Source: Fukatsuia anoeciicola
GTDB taxonomy: Bacteria; Pseudomonadota; Gammaproteobacteria; Enterobacterales; Enterobacteriaceae
NCBI RefSeq assembly: GCF_964059965.1
Contig: NZ_OZ060923.1
Coordinates: forward strand, 496,001-560,000
Direction: 5' to 3'
Length of the DNA stretch: 64,000 nt
The translations under genes and the position numbers were made by a program. The notes under the pieces were generated by a model. That model made no database searches. It had not been told where the DNA came from and saw only the letters and a list, made by a program, of their open reading frames with translations. This document shows positions 55,298 through 64,000 of this stretch, one piece after another. The first letter of the stretch is position 1, and the number at the start of each line of letters is the position of its first letter.

Positions 55298-56575
55298 ATG
55301 TTATTATGTTTATATCAAATACTATTTTATCTTATTCAACCATTAATATGGCTATATTTACTATTACGTAGTCATAAAGTTCCTGTTTATCGTCAACGTT
55401 GGGGGGAACGCTATGGTTTTTGTACTGGTAAGGTAGTAGCTAATGGTATTTTATTACATTCCGTTTCAGTTGGCGAAACATTAGCAGTTATTCCATTAAT
55501 TAAAGCCTTGCGTTACCATTACCCTAATATGCCAATTACAGTAACTACCATGACTCCCACAGGATCTGAACTGGTAAAATCTATTTTAAATAATAAAGTT
55601 TATCATGTATATTTACCCTATGATCTTCCGTGTGCTATAAATCGTTTTCTTAATGAACTTAATCCCCATTTAGTAATTATCATGGAAACTGAATTATGGC
55701 CAACACTAATTTATACATTATATCGTCGATCTATCCCATTAATCGTCGTTAACGCGCGCCTTTCAGAACGTTCAGCAGCGCGTTATCGAAAATTAGGTTA
55801 CTTTATTCGCCAGATGTTGCAGCGTATTACTTTAGTTGTCGCACAATGCCATGAAGATGGAGAGCGTTTTATTTCTCTGGGATTAAAGCGCTGTCAACTC
55901 AATATCATAGGTAACCTAAAATTTGATATTACTATTACGCCAGAACTAGCTACTAATGCCGCTAATTTACGTAGTAAATGGGCACCACATCGACCAGTAT
56001 GGATAGCTACTAGTACTCATAATGGTGAAGAAATACTGTTATTATCCGCATATCGTAAATTATTATTAATGCATCCAAATCTATTACTAATTCTAGTACC
56101 ACGACATCCTGAACGTTTTTCTATAGTAATAGAACTGGTTAAAAAAGCTGGTTTGAATTATATATTACGTAGCTGTAATAAAATTCCTTCAGCTAATATT
56201 CAGGTTGTTATTGGCGACACTATGGGTGAGCTTTTACTATTATATGGCATCGCTGATATTGCTTTTATTGGTGGAAGTTTAGTAAAATATGGCGGACATA
56301 ATCCATTAGAAGCTGCCGCTCATTCTATACCTATCCTTATGGGGCTATATACTTTTAATTTTAAAGAGATTTGTACTAAATTAATAAAAGCAGAAGGGTT
56401 AATTACAGTTACTAATATCTTATCATTAGTGCAGAAAATAAATTTTTTACTTAGTGATAAAAATCGCCTTTTTTATCATGGACAACAAGCTATTAATGTT
56501 TTGTATAAAAATCAGGGAGCATTGCAACGTTTATTATGTTTGTTAGTCCTTTATCTACGCCCATATAATCATTAA
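55298..56575 (+). CDS. waaA: WaaA (KdtA), Kdo transferase
   Basis: WaaA transfers Kdo residues to lipid IVA at the inner-membrane cytoplasmic face, the step that completes the minimal LPS core. With the start at 55298 the product is 425 residues, the E. coli length: MLLCLYQILFYLIQPLIW against MELLYTALLYLIQPLIW, with GGA upstream of this ATG. An upstream ATG at 55268 would add ten residues. An N-terminal membrane anchor is followed by the catalytic glutamate in LLHSVSVGETLAVIPL, MTPTGSE, METELWP, NARLSERSA, the GT-B C-domain (LVPRHPERF), GDTMGELLLLYGIADIAFIGGS and GGHNPLEAAA. It suggests an outer membrane with Kdo-lipid A persists. Confidence 0.96.
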   Translation: MLLCLYQILFYLIQPLIWLYLLLRSHKVPVYRQRWGERYGFCTGKVVANGILLHSVSVGETLAVIPLIKALRYHYPNMPITVTTMTPTGSELVKSILNNKVYHVYLPYDLPCAINRFLNELNPHLVIIMETELWPTLIYTLYRRSIPLIVVNARLSERSAARYRKLGYFIRQMLQRITLVVAQCHEDGERFISLGLKRCQLNIIGNLKFDITITPELATNAANLRSKWAPHRPVWIATSTHNGEEILLLSAYRKLLLMHPNLLLILVPRHPERFSIVIELVKKAGLNYILRSCNKIPSANIQVVIGDTMGELLLLYGIADIAFIGGSLVKYGGHNPLEAAAHSIPILMGLYTFNFKEICTKLIKAEGLITVTNILSLVQKINFLLSDKNRLFYHGQQAINVLYKNQGALQRLLCLLVLYLRPYNH

Positions 56576-57059
56576 GTTTTTTATAAAATTTATTATGTAC
56601 TATACATTTTTATAATAAAATATTTTTGTTTTTTATATGCTTATACTATGGATTATTACCTTCTAAGTATCTTAACTTTGTGGTATTATCTATATTTTAA
56701 AATAAATTTATTCAACTTTTAGTAAAATACTCTATTCATTATTTAATGATTTATTGTAATAATTTTATTATCTATATTTTATATATGAAATATATCTTCT
56801 CAAGAAACTAAATCTTTAATTATTTAATTTTATATTATTAAAATTTTAAGCTACCTATTTTATTGTATAGTATCAATATTAATAATGTAAAAAATATTAT
56901 TAGTACTTTACTAATAAAAAATAATATTTACTAAAAACTAACAATTTAGATATTAATAATAGATTTATTATAATTAATATTTATTTAAAATAAACATAAC
57001 ATTAAAATTAAAGAAGATAAAAATAATTAATATTATTCTAATATTTTAATATTAATTAT
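56576..57059. other. Intergenic after waaA, with a 22-bp palindrome
   Basis: About 0.5 kb with no gene. It contains the perfect hairpin at 57014-57068 listed separately. Confidence 0.5.
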
Positions 57060-57068
57060 TTTTATCTT
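57014..57068. repeat. Perfect 22-bp palindrome bordering repeat copy B
   Basis: Arms 57014-57035 and 57047-57068 are exact complements (left arm begins AAGATAAAAATAATTAAT) with an 11-base loop. It abuts the left limit of dispersed-repeat copy B. It could be an element end or an unrelated hairpin; copy A has no equivalent. Confidence 0.8.
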
Positions 57069-57742
57069 ACACATCAAGTAATAAGATCTACACTATACTT
57101 AACTAGTAGATAAGTATAAATAAATAACATTAGTTAAAAACTCATATATTTAGATAATTATTTATTAATAATTCTTAATTATCTATGAGAATATCATAGT
57201 TATTTTTTCTATTATTTAAAACTATAAGATAAGTAATAATTATGCATCAAAAGTAATATATAGCATCAGCGTATACTTATTAATGCTACTAAATACTGTT
57301 TAAACCAACAAAAACATAAAAAATTTTATTAAAAATAAAAGATATACCTTAAAACTAAGTAATCGTTAATAAAAAGTAAAGCAGTTACCTATATAACTGT
57401 TATTAATAAAAGACATTATAATTTTAGGTTACTTAATGGTTTTATATATAAATATATCTTATAATTAAAATAATGATAGATATAGATTACTTGGGACTAA
57501 TAAAATTCATTTAAACTTAATATCACTTAAAAAATAAAGAAAAAATTTTTTAGTACTAAAAGATAACTTAATTATAACTTATTAAGTTGTATGTATTAAA
57601 TAAAATACTATTAGTATAATTAATTAATCTAAAATTATATTAGATTATTGCTAAAATATGTAATAATGATTTAAATTAAGATATGATCTAATTATAGTAA
57701 TTTATAATATAAAATTAGATAAATAAGAGTTTTCAAAGAAAT
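57060..57742 (-). repeat. Degenerate dispersed repeat, copy B (inverted)
   Basis: The reverse complement aligns with copy A (27288-27990) and, over its right two-thirds, with copy C (63512-63915). Diagnostic plus-strand blocks are TCAGCGTATACTTATTAATG, GTATGTATTAAATAAAATAC and AAATAAGAGTTTTC at the right end. No reading frame is preserved in any copy. Confidence 0.8.
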
Positions 57743-58649
57743 AATAAAAAAATAAAATAATATTTTTCAACTATATTAATATCGTAACTTTTACGCTACC
57801 ACTAAAGTTTACTCAGTACGATTTTATTAGTAATTATTAATAGATAATAATCCGTACTTAAATAAATTTTCTAGCTTGCTTTATAAATTAATAATATATG
57901 TAATATATAATTACTAACCTGGATTTATAGGCAATATATAATTAGTAAAGAATTAAATTAATCTAGATGCTACTGCATACATATCTAAGAAAAGCGATAC
58001 TACTAGTTTTAGCATTTATAAATATAAAATATATATTAAAATAATCTATATGATAAATTTAATTAATAAATAACTAATCTTAAAGTTTATGAAAGTAAGT
58101 TACTTATTAAAAATTTATAGTATTATCATATAATTTTGCTAATATTCAGATAAATAATAGAATAATTCAGCAAATTATTCTTTACTAAGAAAAGCTTTTA
58201 AGCTACTAGCTAACCTAATTATTAATAGTATTATTTAGATTAAAAATCTCGAATAATAAGATAAAATACTTAGTATATGGCTAATTCTTATTAGCTATAA
58301 AGCATAATAAGATGATAATATGTAAGTTAACAACAATGATAATACCTAGTTAAACTTACTTTTTATATTACTAATCCAATGTTATTAAAATAAAAGTATG
58401 AATTATCAGTTTAATTTTTTTATAAAAGCATTAAGTATTATTAGTCTAAAACGTATAAAATATAAAAAATTATATATACATACAAGTATATGAAAGATAT
58501 AAGTACTAAGTAATGTAAAATTTGTAGTACGTAATAGGATTATGATAAGAAAATATTATTTATAGTTAAAAGCAAGATAGTATATCAATGAAATAAAATA
58601 CTAAATTACTTATAAAGTGTTAGGAGAGTTAATTGATTTATTAATAATT
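57743..58649. other. Gene-free stretch before hemW
   Basis: About 0.9 kb of A+T-rich DNA with no remnant I can name. Confidence 0.5.
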
Positions 58650-59783
58650 TTATAATAAAAACAAATCTAATAATGAATTAAGAAATAATTTTCCTTTTTC
58701 AGTAATTTGCCAATATTTATTAGTCTCTTCCAAATAACCTTTAACTATAGCTTGTTCAATAGGAAAACGAATCGTGCTTTCTGTTAATCCTGTTAAATTA
58801 CAGAAATCAATACGGGGTATCCTTTCTAATAAACGAAAACGATTCATAAAAAATTCAAATGGACGTTCAGTTTTTTTAACATTATACTGTTGATTTTTAT
58901 ATTTACCTTGCATAAATTTACGTGGATACTTTGTTTTTATTATACGTAATATTTGACTATCATTAAAGGTTATTTTACTATGAGCACCACAACCAATACC
59001 AAGATAATCACCAAAACGCCAATAATTTAGATTATGTTGACATTTATGGCCCGGTTTGGCATACGCTGAAATTTCATATTGCTGATAACCTGCATTGCTT
59101 AAAATATAATGCCCTTGTTGAAAAATTTCCCATAATGTATCTTCGTCTGGTAAAATAGGAGGATGAGAGTTAAAATTAGTATTTGGTTCAATAGTAAGTT
59201 GATACCAAGAGATATGAGATGGATTTAAGATAATTGTTTTATAAAGATCTTCAATAGCTTCTAAAAATATTTGATTAGGTAATCCATACATTAAATCTAG
59301 ATTAAAACTACGTAATTGTAACATTTTTACTAAAATTGCTGTTTGTTTAGCTTCATTACTATTATGCATACGTCCAATTTGCATAAGTTTACGGTTGTCA
59401 AAACTTTGTACGCCAACAGAAATACGGTTAACTCCAGCATGTTTGTAATGACTAAAATAATCTGATTCAATTACACCTGGATTTATTTCCATTGTTATTT
59501 CAGCATATTTTACTAATGGTAATCGCTCCCTTATACCTTGTAATAATTGCTGTATTGCTTCAGCACTTAGTAAATTTGGGGTACCACCACCAATAAAAAT
59601 AGTGCTAATTTCTCTTCCATTGACAAGTGGTATATCAGCATCAAGGTCAGCTAGTAAATGCTTAACGTATTCTTCATGAGGAATTTTTCCTTTTAATATA
59701 TGAGAGTTAAAATCGCAATAAGGACATTTTTGTATGCACCACGGAATATGAATATAAAGACTTATTAATGGTAATTGAATCAT
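58650..59783 (-). CDS. hemW: HemW, radical-SAM heme chaperone
   Basis: HemW (YggW) resembles coproporphyrinogen dehydrogenase HemN but binds heme and delivers it to membrane proteins. The 377 residues (E. coli 378) have the radical-SAM cysteines C16, C20 and C23 in IPWCIQKCPYC, IFIGGGTPNLLS, VNRISVGVQSF, LDLMYGLPNQ, HNLNYWRFGDYLGIGCGAHS and the C-terminal winged-helix region (YWQITEKGKLFLNSLLDLFL). HemN-specific N-terminal residues are absent, favouring HemW. It is the distal gene of the yggS-yggT-yggU-rdgB-hemW cluster; its two upstream neighbours yggU and rdgB are ghosts. Confidence 0.93.
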   Translation of the reverse strand: MIQLPLISLYIHIPWCIQKCPYCDFNSHILKGKIPHEEYVKHLLADLDADIPLVNGREISTIFIGGGTPNLLSAEAIQQLLQGIRERLPLVKYAEITMEINPGVIESDYFSHYKHAGVNRISVGVQSFDNRKLMQIGRMHNSNEAKQTAILVKMLQLRSFNLDLMYGLPNQIFLEAIEDLYKTIILNPSHISWYQLTIEPNTNFNSHPPILPDEDTLWEIFQQGHYILSNAGYQQYEISAYAKPGHKCQHNLNYWRFGDYLGIGCGAHSKITFNDSQILRIIKTKYPRKFMQGKYKNQQYNVKKTERPFEFFMNRFRLLERIPRIDFCNLTGLTESTIRFPIEQAIVKGYLEETNKYWQITEKGKLFLNSLLDLFLL

Positions 59784-59799
59784 TTTTAAAAGTATTTAA

Positions 59800-60275
59800 C
59801 AATAATTTTTGATGTTTAAGAATAATAAAAGATACCTATTTTATATCTTTGAATTCTAATACATAATAGTAGAATTAAAAAATATAAAAATAGAATAATA
59901 ACTAAAATTCTTCATTACCTATTTTATCATAAATTATTTTTTCTTACTAATAACTGTGTAGTATGAATGGAATTAGATTAGTCATATGACATATAAATCA
60001 ATACGAAATAAAACTGTATTCTTTATTATTAGTTAAATATATCTTTCATACTAATTAGTAGCTTCTTTATATTTTTTGCTATCACTAACATGATAATTAT
60101 CAATATAGTGAGTTAAAAATATTTCTAGTACTCTCTTAATACATTTATAATTAAATTAGAGTTATTGGTAATAGAAAGAGAAATTTATAATTATATGAGA
60201 CAATGCGTTTTTAAAATAGCTTTTTAATAAGTAAGGCTATGGTCTTTAATATAGATAATATTTCATTATTTACAT
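59800..60275 (-). pseudogene. rdgB: Ghost of rdgB (dITP/XTP pyrophosphatase)
   Basis: RdgB cleans ITP, dITP and XTP from the nucleotide pool. On the minus strand around 60040-60092 KNIKKLLISMKDIFN matches E. coli KNLQKLLETMKDVPD, followed in the same region by NNKEYSFISY, stop, FICHMTNLIP against [22 protein letters not shown]. The downstream GFGYDPIF part is deleted and the span is shorter than the gene. It lies directly upstream of hemW as in E. coli. Confidence 0.88.
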
Positions 60276-60279
60276 AATA

Positions 60280-60568
60280 ATACGTAAATTATAACCAAAT
60301 AGCGAGTCTACTAATTATATTGCTTTATCTAAATTATTAGAGACTAATAAAATTTTTTACATTAATAAATTTTAATTAATTAATCTAGTTTTTCTGCGAA
60401 ATTATTTTCTATTAAATTCTGAATCTTTTTGAGAGGCACTTAGATAAATAAGATAGATAAAAATGCATAATATTTTATATATAAAAAAGAGTAAATAAAG
60501 ATTCTAAACTTATTTTTAATAAAGTACTTGGTTAAAATACGATTAATATAAGAGAATTAAGATAAGTT
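60280..60568 (-). pseudogene. yggU: Ghost of yggU (UPF0235)
   Basis: On the minus strand at about 60380-60455, SYLSKCLSKRFRI, two stops, then KIISQKN matches E. coli YggU [23 protein letters not shown]. It begins right after the yggT stop, as in E. coli. Stops and a frameshift make it non-coding. Confidence 0.88.
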
Positions 60569-60570
60569 TT

Positions 60571-61125
60571 TTAGAGAGCTAACCATAGCTCACCGAGTAA
60601 ATCTATTCCTAGATAATTTATTGTATATAAAATTAATATTACTATTATTGGAGAAAAATCAATACCATTTATCAATGGAATAATACAACGAATCGGGATT
60701 ATCAGTGGTTCAGTTAATTGATATAATAGATAATCTATTGAACTATAACCTTGGCTAATCCAACTCATTAATGTCCTAATTGTCATCATCCAAAAAATAA
60801 GATGACCTACTGCTTTAATTAAAGAGATAATACTTAATAAAAGATTATAGGGATTCAATACAATACTTTTCTCTTGAATTAATAATAACAACGGATACTT
60901 TATCGTTATTAGTAAAAATACTAGTAACAATGATGCTGTATCGATTACTCCTAATGATGGCAGTATTTTACGTAAAGGAGAAACAAATAATTGAGTAAAT
61001 TTTATTATAGATTGCGCAAATGGGTTACAAAAATCATTATGAATCCATTGCATCCAGATTCGTAATAATAATAACATAACGTAAATATCAATGATAGTTT
61101 TAGTTAAAAAAATTAATGTTAGCAT
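60571..61125 (-). CDS. yggT: YggT, small integral membrane protein
   Basis: A YGGT-family inner-membrane protein of 184 residues (E. coli 188) with two repeats of the domain, each holding paired hydrophobic helices. The repeat signatures are LLRIWMQWIHNDFCNPF...SPLRKILPSLG in the first half and RTLMSWISQGYSSIDYLLYQLTEPLIIPIRCIIP in the second. The function is not settled; plant and bacterial relatives affect membrane or thylakoid organisation and osmotic tolerance. It follows proC by 79 bp on the same strand. It survives while yggS, yggU and rdgB are dead, which suggests a need for the protein itself. Confidence 0.92.
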   Translation of the reverse strand: MLTLIFLTKTIIDIYVMLLLLRIWMQWIHNDFCNPFAQSIIKFTQLFVSPLRKILPSLGVIDTASLLLVFLLITIKYPLLLLIQEKSIVLNPYNLLLSIISLIKAVGHLIFWMMTIRTLMSWISQGYSSIDYLLYQLTEPLIIPIRCIIPLINGIDFSPIIVILILYTINYLGIDLLGELWLAL

Positions 61126-61204
61126 AAATGATTTTTAATCCTTAATTGCATTAAATTTTTACAAAACCTATTATATGATATGCATTCTTATTCAAAAATT
61201 ATAA

Positions 61205-62029
61205 CTAAAATAATTTTTCCATTTCTTCTCCACGAAAGGTTGCTGCTTGCATAGCACAAGAAATAATGCCAGATAAATCTTGTTCTTTAAAAACCTTTAA
61301 TGCTGCTGCTGTAGTACCTCCTTTAGAGGTAACTTGTTCACGTAATTTAGATAAAGGTAACTGTGAATTAGCTTCAACTAGTGCTAAAGCACCAGATGCT
61401 GCTTGTTGTACTAGTAACCGTGCTGTTGCTTCATTAAACCCCTGCTTAATAGCTTGTTGTTGCATAGCTTCCATTAATAAGAAAAAATAAGCGGGGGCAC
61501 TACCAGTAGTAGCAATAACTTTATTAATATCTTGTTCGCTTTTTAGCCAACAAATTTTACCAATTGAACATAAAAGATATTCTGTAAAATTACGATCTGC
61601 CTGATTAATATGTGTTGGCGCAAATAAACCACTCATTCCTTTTCTTACTAACACAGGCATATTTGGCATAACACGAATTATATTAAGTTTATCGCCTAAT
61701 AAATCGTAAAAACGTGAAATTTTAATTCCAGCAGCAACTGATAAGATTAATTTGTTAGAAAAATTAATTCCTCCATCCTGTAGAGACTGGCAAACTTCAA
61801 TCATAACTTGTGGTTTTACTGCTAATATAATAACTTCTGCTTGTTGAGTTGAAGCAATATTATTACTACTATTTGTAATATTAAATTCTTTAGATAAGGC
61901 ATTACGTTTATCAGCAGAAGGAGCACAAACACTGATTTTCGTAGCAGGATAACCACTAAAAATTAATCCTGAAATAATTGCACGAGACATATTTCCTGCA
62001 CCAATAAAAACAATTTTACGATTTTTCAT
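61205..62029 (-). CDS. proC: ProC, pyrroline-5-carboxylate reductase
   Basis: ProC reduces pyrroline 5-carboxylate to proline with NAD(P)H, the last step of proline synthesis. The 274 residues (E. coli 269) have the Rossmann start IVFIGAGNMSRAIISGLI, VKPQVMIEV, VAAGIKI, RVMPNMPVLVRKGMSGL, the GSAPAYFFLLMEAM catalytic region and the C-terminal signature LREQVTSKGGTTAAALKVF. It sits between the yggS ghost and yggT, an arrangement common in gammaproteobacteria other than E. coli K-12. proA and proB are not in the window, so whether the route is complete or the precursor comes from the host is unknown. Confidence 0.95.
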   Translation of the reverse strand: MKNRKIVFIGAGNMSRAIISGLIFSGYPATKISVCAPSADKRNALSKEFNITNSSNNIASTQQAEVIILAVKPQVMIEVCQSLQDGGINFSNKLILSVAAGIKISRFYDLLGDKLNIIRVMPNMPVLVRKGMSGLFAPTHINQADRNFTEYLLCSIGKICWLKSEQDINKVIATTGSAPAYFFLLMEAMQQQAIKQGFNEATARLLVQQAASGALALVEANSQLPLSKLREQVTSKGGTTAAALKVFKEQDLSGIISCAMQAATFRGEEMEKLF

Positions 62030-62109
62030 AGAAGTATCTCTTTAGATTAAAGTTTTATCCTACAAATTATATAATATAATTACTTTTATTAAAATTATGA
62101 TATATAAAT

Positions 62110-62850
62110 AGAGTTTAATACAAAACTTTATGTAATTATCTACACTAAAAGTAACACTACTAATTTACATCAAAGTGCTAATAGCATAAATAAAAGTAAC
62201 TTTTAGCTTTTATTTCTAAATTAAGCGCATCCATTTAAAAATAATTCTTTTAGCTCTAAAAAATCTATTTTTTAAAATTTTTTAGTTAATGTTAATAATA
62301 TTTTTTATTAATGAATTATTGTAAGCTCTAATAATATATCTAAAATAATCAATAAATACTTTTTTGCTGACTACTATAAATCATGTACTAAAATCTACTA
62401 TGTATTATTTTATTGCTGATATTAATTTTGATTAAAAAATTTAACATAAGCGTATTAACTAAATATTACTATTTAATTATTAAGCTATTTTTAGATTACC
62501 ATTGATATAAAATTAAGTAAAATACTTTAATAAAAACTTTTATTTAAATATATTTAATTAAAGAAGTATTATTCTAATATTTAATTCTATACAAAATAAT
62601 AAATTTTTCTATTTCTTTATGAATATAGCTTTTACTAAAAATAAGTTTTTAACTAAGAAAACCCCTTAATAAATACGTAGATTTAATTTTTTTACTTACC
62701 ATAAATAAAATACTTCTTTGAAAAAAATATGTAGTTTTACATTATTAATATAATCTATTTTCTCATATTATATATATTTTATTAAATAAGTATTACCTCG
62801 TACTCATATAGACTAAGAGTCTATAATAAATTTTAATTAGTTTGTTATTT
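62110..62850 (-). pseudogene. yggS: Ghost of yggS (PLP homeostasis protein)
   Basis: On the minus strand at 62132-62185 AISTLM, stop, ISSVTFSVDNY matches the C-terminus of E. coli YggS, AIAAGSTMVRIGTAIFGARDY, aligned residue for residue after a short gap. It lies just upstream of proC, where yggS stands in many gammaproteobacteria. The upstream limit is set by gene length; the rest is unreadable. Confidence 0.75.
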
Positions 62851-63511
62851 TTAATATAAAACATAAGATATTTAATCTATAATTTTATAGCTATTATAAA
62901 CCACGAGTACATACTAATATATGTTAATAGCGCTTATAACAATAAAATTTGTTAAATAACAGCCAAACGCAAATATTATAGCAGCAACTTTAAATAAAAA
63001 ACAATGTTTAAACTTATAACAGATAAAACATAAGTTCTTATAAAATAATTAATAAATATTAATCTTAATTAATATTTATTAACAAAAGTATTCAACTTAT
63101 ATAGTATTAACTATATAGAAAAAGAATAGTTCAATTTTTGATTACAATAAAATTTAATAATTAAAAAATAATTTTTTAGTAACAATAAAAATTACTTATT
63201 ATTTTATATTTAGTATTTAGTTATTATCACAAAATAAACACCTTAATTATTCTTATAATAATATTAACTAATGTAGCAAAAGATAATTTAATTTTAGTAA
63301 TAGGTACTGCTAGCAATAGTAAATCGATTATATTAAACGCTATTATTAGGCTATTCATTAGTAGGGTAGATTACATACAGTAAGGATTTTATAACGCAAC
63401 TTAAATAAAGTTATAAAAAATAAAAGATATTTTATATTAATTTTTTATTTAAAATTTTTTGGATTAGTCTTTTTATATGTAATAAAACTAATTTAATAAT
63501 CGCAGGGAATA
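62851..63511. other. Gene-free AT-rich stretch
   Basis: About 0.66 kb; nothing recognised. Confidence 0.5.
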
Positions 63512-63915
63512 AATTTAAAAACTCTTATTTATCTAATTTTTATGCTATAAATTACTGTAGTTAAATTATATCTTAATTTAAACTATTATTCTTTATTTCA
63601 GTAAAATATAATATAACTTTAAATTGTTTAATCATATTAATAGCATTTTATTTAATGTATACTAGCTAATAAATTATAATTAAGTTATCTTTTAGTGTAA
63701 AAGATTTTTTTATTTTTTAAGTGATATTAAATTTAAATAAATTTTACTAGTCTTAAATAATTTATATCTATTACTATTTTAATTTTAAGATATATTTATA
63801 TATAAAGCTCTTGAATAATCTAAAATCATAATATCTTTTATTAAAAATAGTTATATAGGTAACTAATTTGCTTTTTTATTAATAATTACTTAGTTTTTAA
63901 GGTATGTCTTTTCTA
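63512..63915 (+). repeat. Degenerate dispersed repeat, copy C
   Basis: Aligns in the same orientation with copy A from AAAACTCTTATTTAT, through AGCATTTTATTTAATGTATA and ATTTTACTAGTCTTAAATAA, to AAGGTATGTCTTTT. After about 63915 the match is lost, so this copy is truncated or more diverged. 63916-64000 holds nothing recognised. Confidence 0.8.
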
Positions 63916-64000
63916 ATTAATTTAAAGAAATTCTATTTATTATTAATATATCTTATAGTAAAATTTAATGTATTTTAATACGTAATAGATTTTTATATTT

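Overview
The window comes from a very AT-rich, gene-poor gammaproteobacterial genome. Every intact gene I can name has its closest remembered match in Enterobacterales (E. coli-type RecC, BirA, YqjA, YbeD, HflK/HflC, YggT), and local gene order follows E. coli: yqjA..rnpB..rsmI; mrdA-mrdB-dacA-ybeD-lipB-lipA; miaA-hfq-hflX-hflK-hflC; gmhB-rrnH-aspU; and yggS/proC/yggT/yggU/rdgB/hemW. Fewer than half of the bases lie in intact genes. The rest is A+T-saturated sequence in which decayed orthologues can still be read by eye. This is the picture of a host-restricted insect symbiont whose genome is shrinking mainly by point decay and small deletions. The exact host or genus cannot be told from the sequence alone.

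Layout. 1-5254: recC, with a start codon of another gene at the left edge. 5255-10238: birA-murB, divergent yqjA, RNase P RNA and rsmI. 11600-18534: ghosts of mrdA (PBP2) and mrdB (RodA), then intact dacA, ybeD, lipB, lipA and convergent ybhL. 18535-26102: nearly empty except a pdxH ghost directly upstream of intact tyrS. 26103-33749: ribB, a dispersed-repeat copy, then miaA-hfq-[hflX ghost]-hflK-hflC. 34200-43685: thiI, cycA, pgsA with a uvrC ghost behind it, and pgi. 43901-50177: a complete rRNA operon on the minus strand (16S, decayed tRNA-Ile and tRNA-Ala, 23S, 5S, tRNA-Asp) preceded by gmhB. 50380-56575: ghosts of metN, metI and metQ (perhaps trmO), then proS and waaA. 57060-64000: two more copies of the dispersed repeat and a half-dead yggS-proC-yggT-yggU-rdgB-hemW cluster, in which proC, yggT and hemW are intact while yggS, yggU and rdgB are ghosts.

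What the survivors do together: envelope synthesis without rod elongation machinery (murB, dacA, waaA, gmhB, pgsA, cycA), cofactor handling (birA, lipA/lipB, ribB, thiI), translation (tyrS, proS, miaA, rsmI, rnpB, rRNA), membrane quality control (hflK/hflC, ybhL), glycolysis (pgi), proline synthesis (proC) and recombination (recC). What is lost: rod shape (mrdA/mrdB), PLP formation by PdxH, methionine import (metNIQ), nucleotide excision (uvrC), ribosome rescue GTPase (hflX), ITP hydrolysis (rdgB) and PLP homeostasis (yggS).

I found no defence system, CRISPR array, prophage or novel gene cluster. The best leads are a three-copy ~0.4-0.9 kb degenerate repeat of unknown origin, several long perfect palindromes in otherwise eroded DNA, and an rRNA operon whose two spacer tRNAs are both structurally broken. 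All ghost assignments rest on remembered E. coli protein sequences compared by eye and should be confirmed by a translated search.
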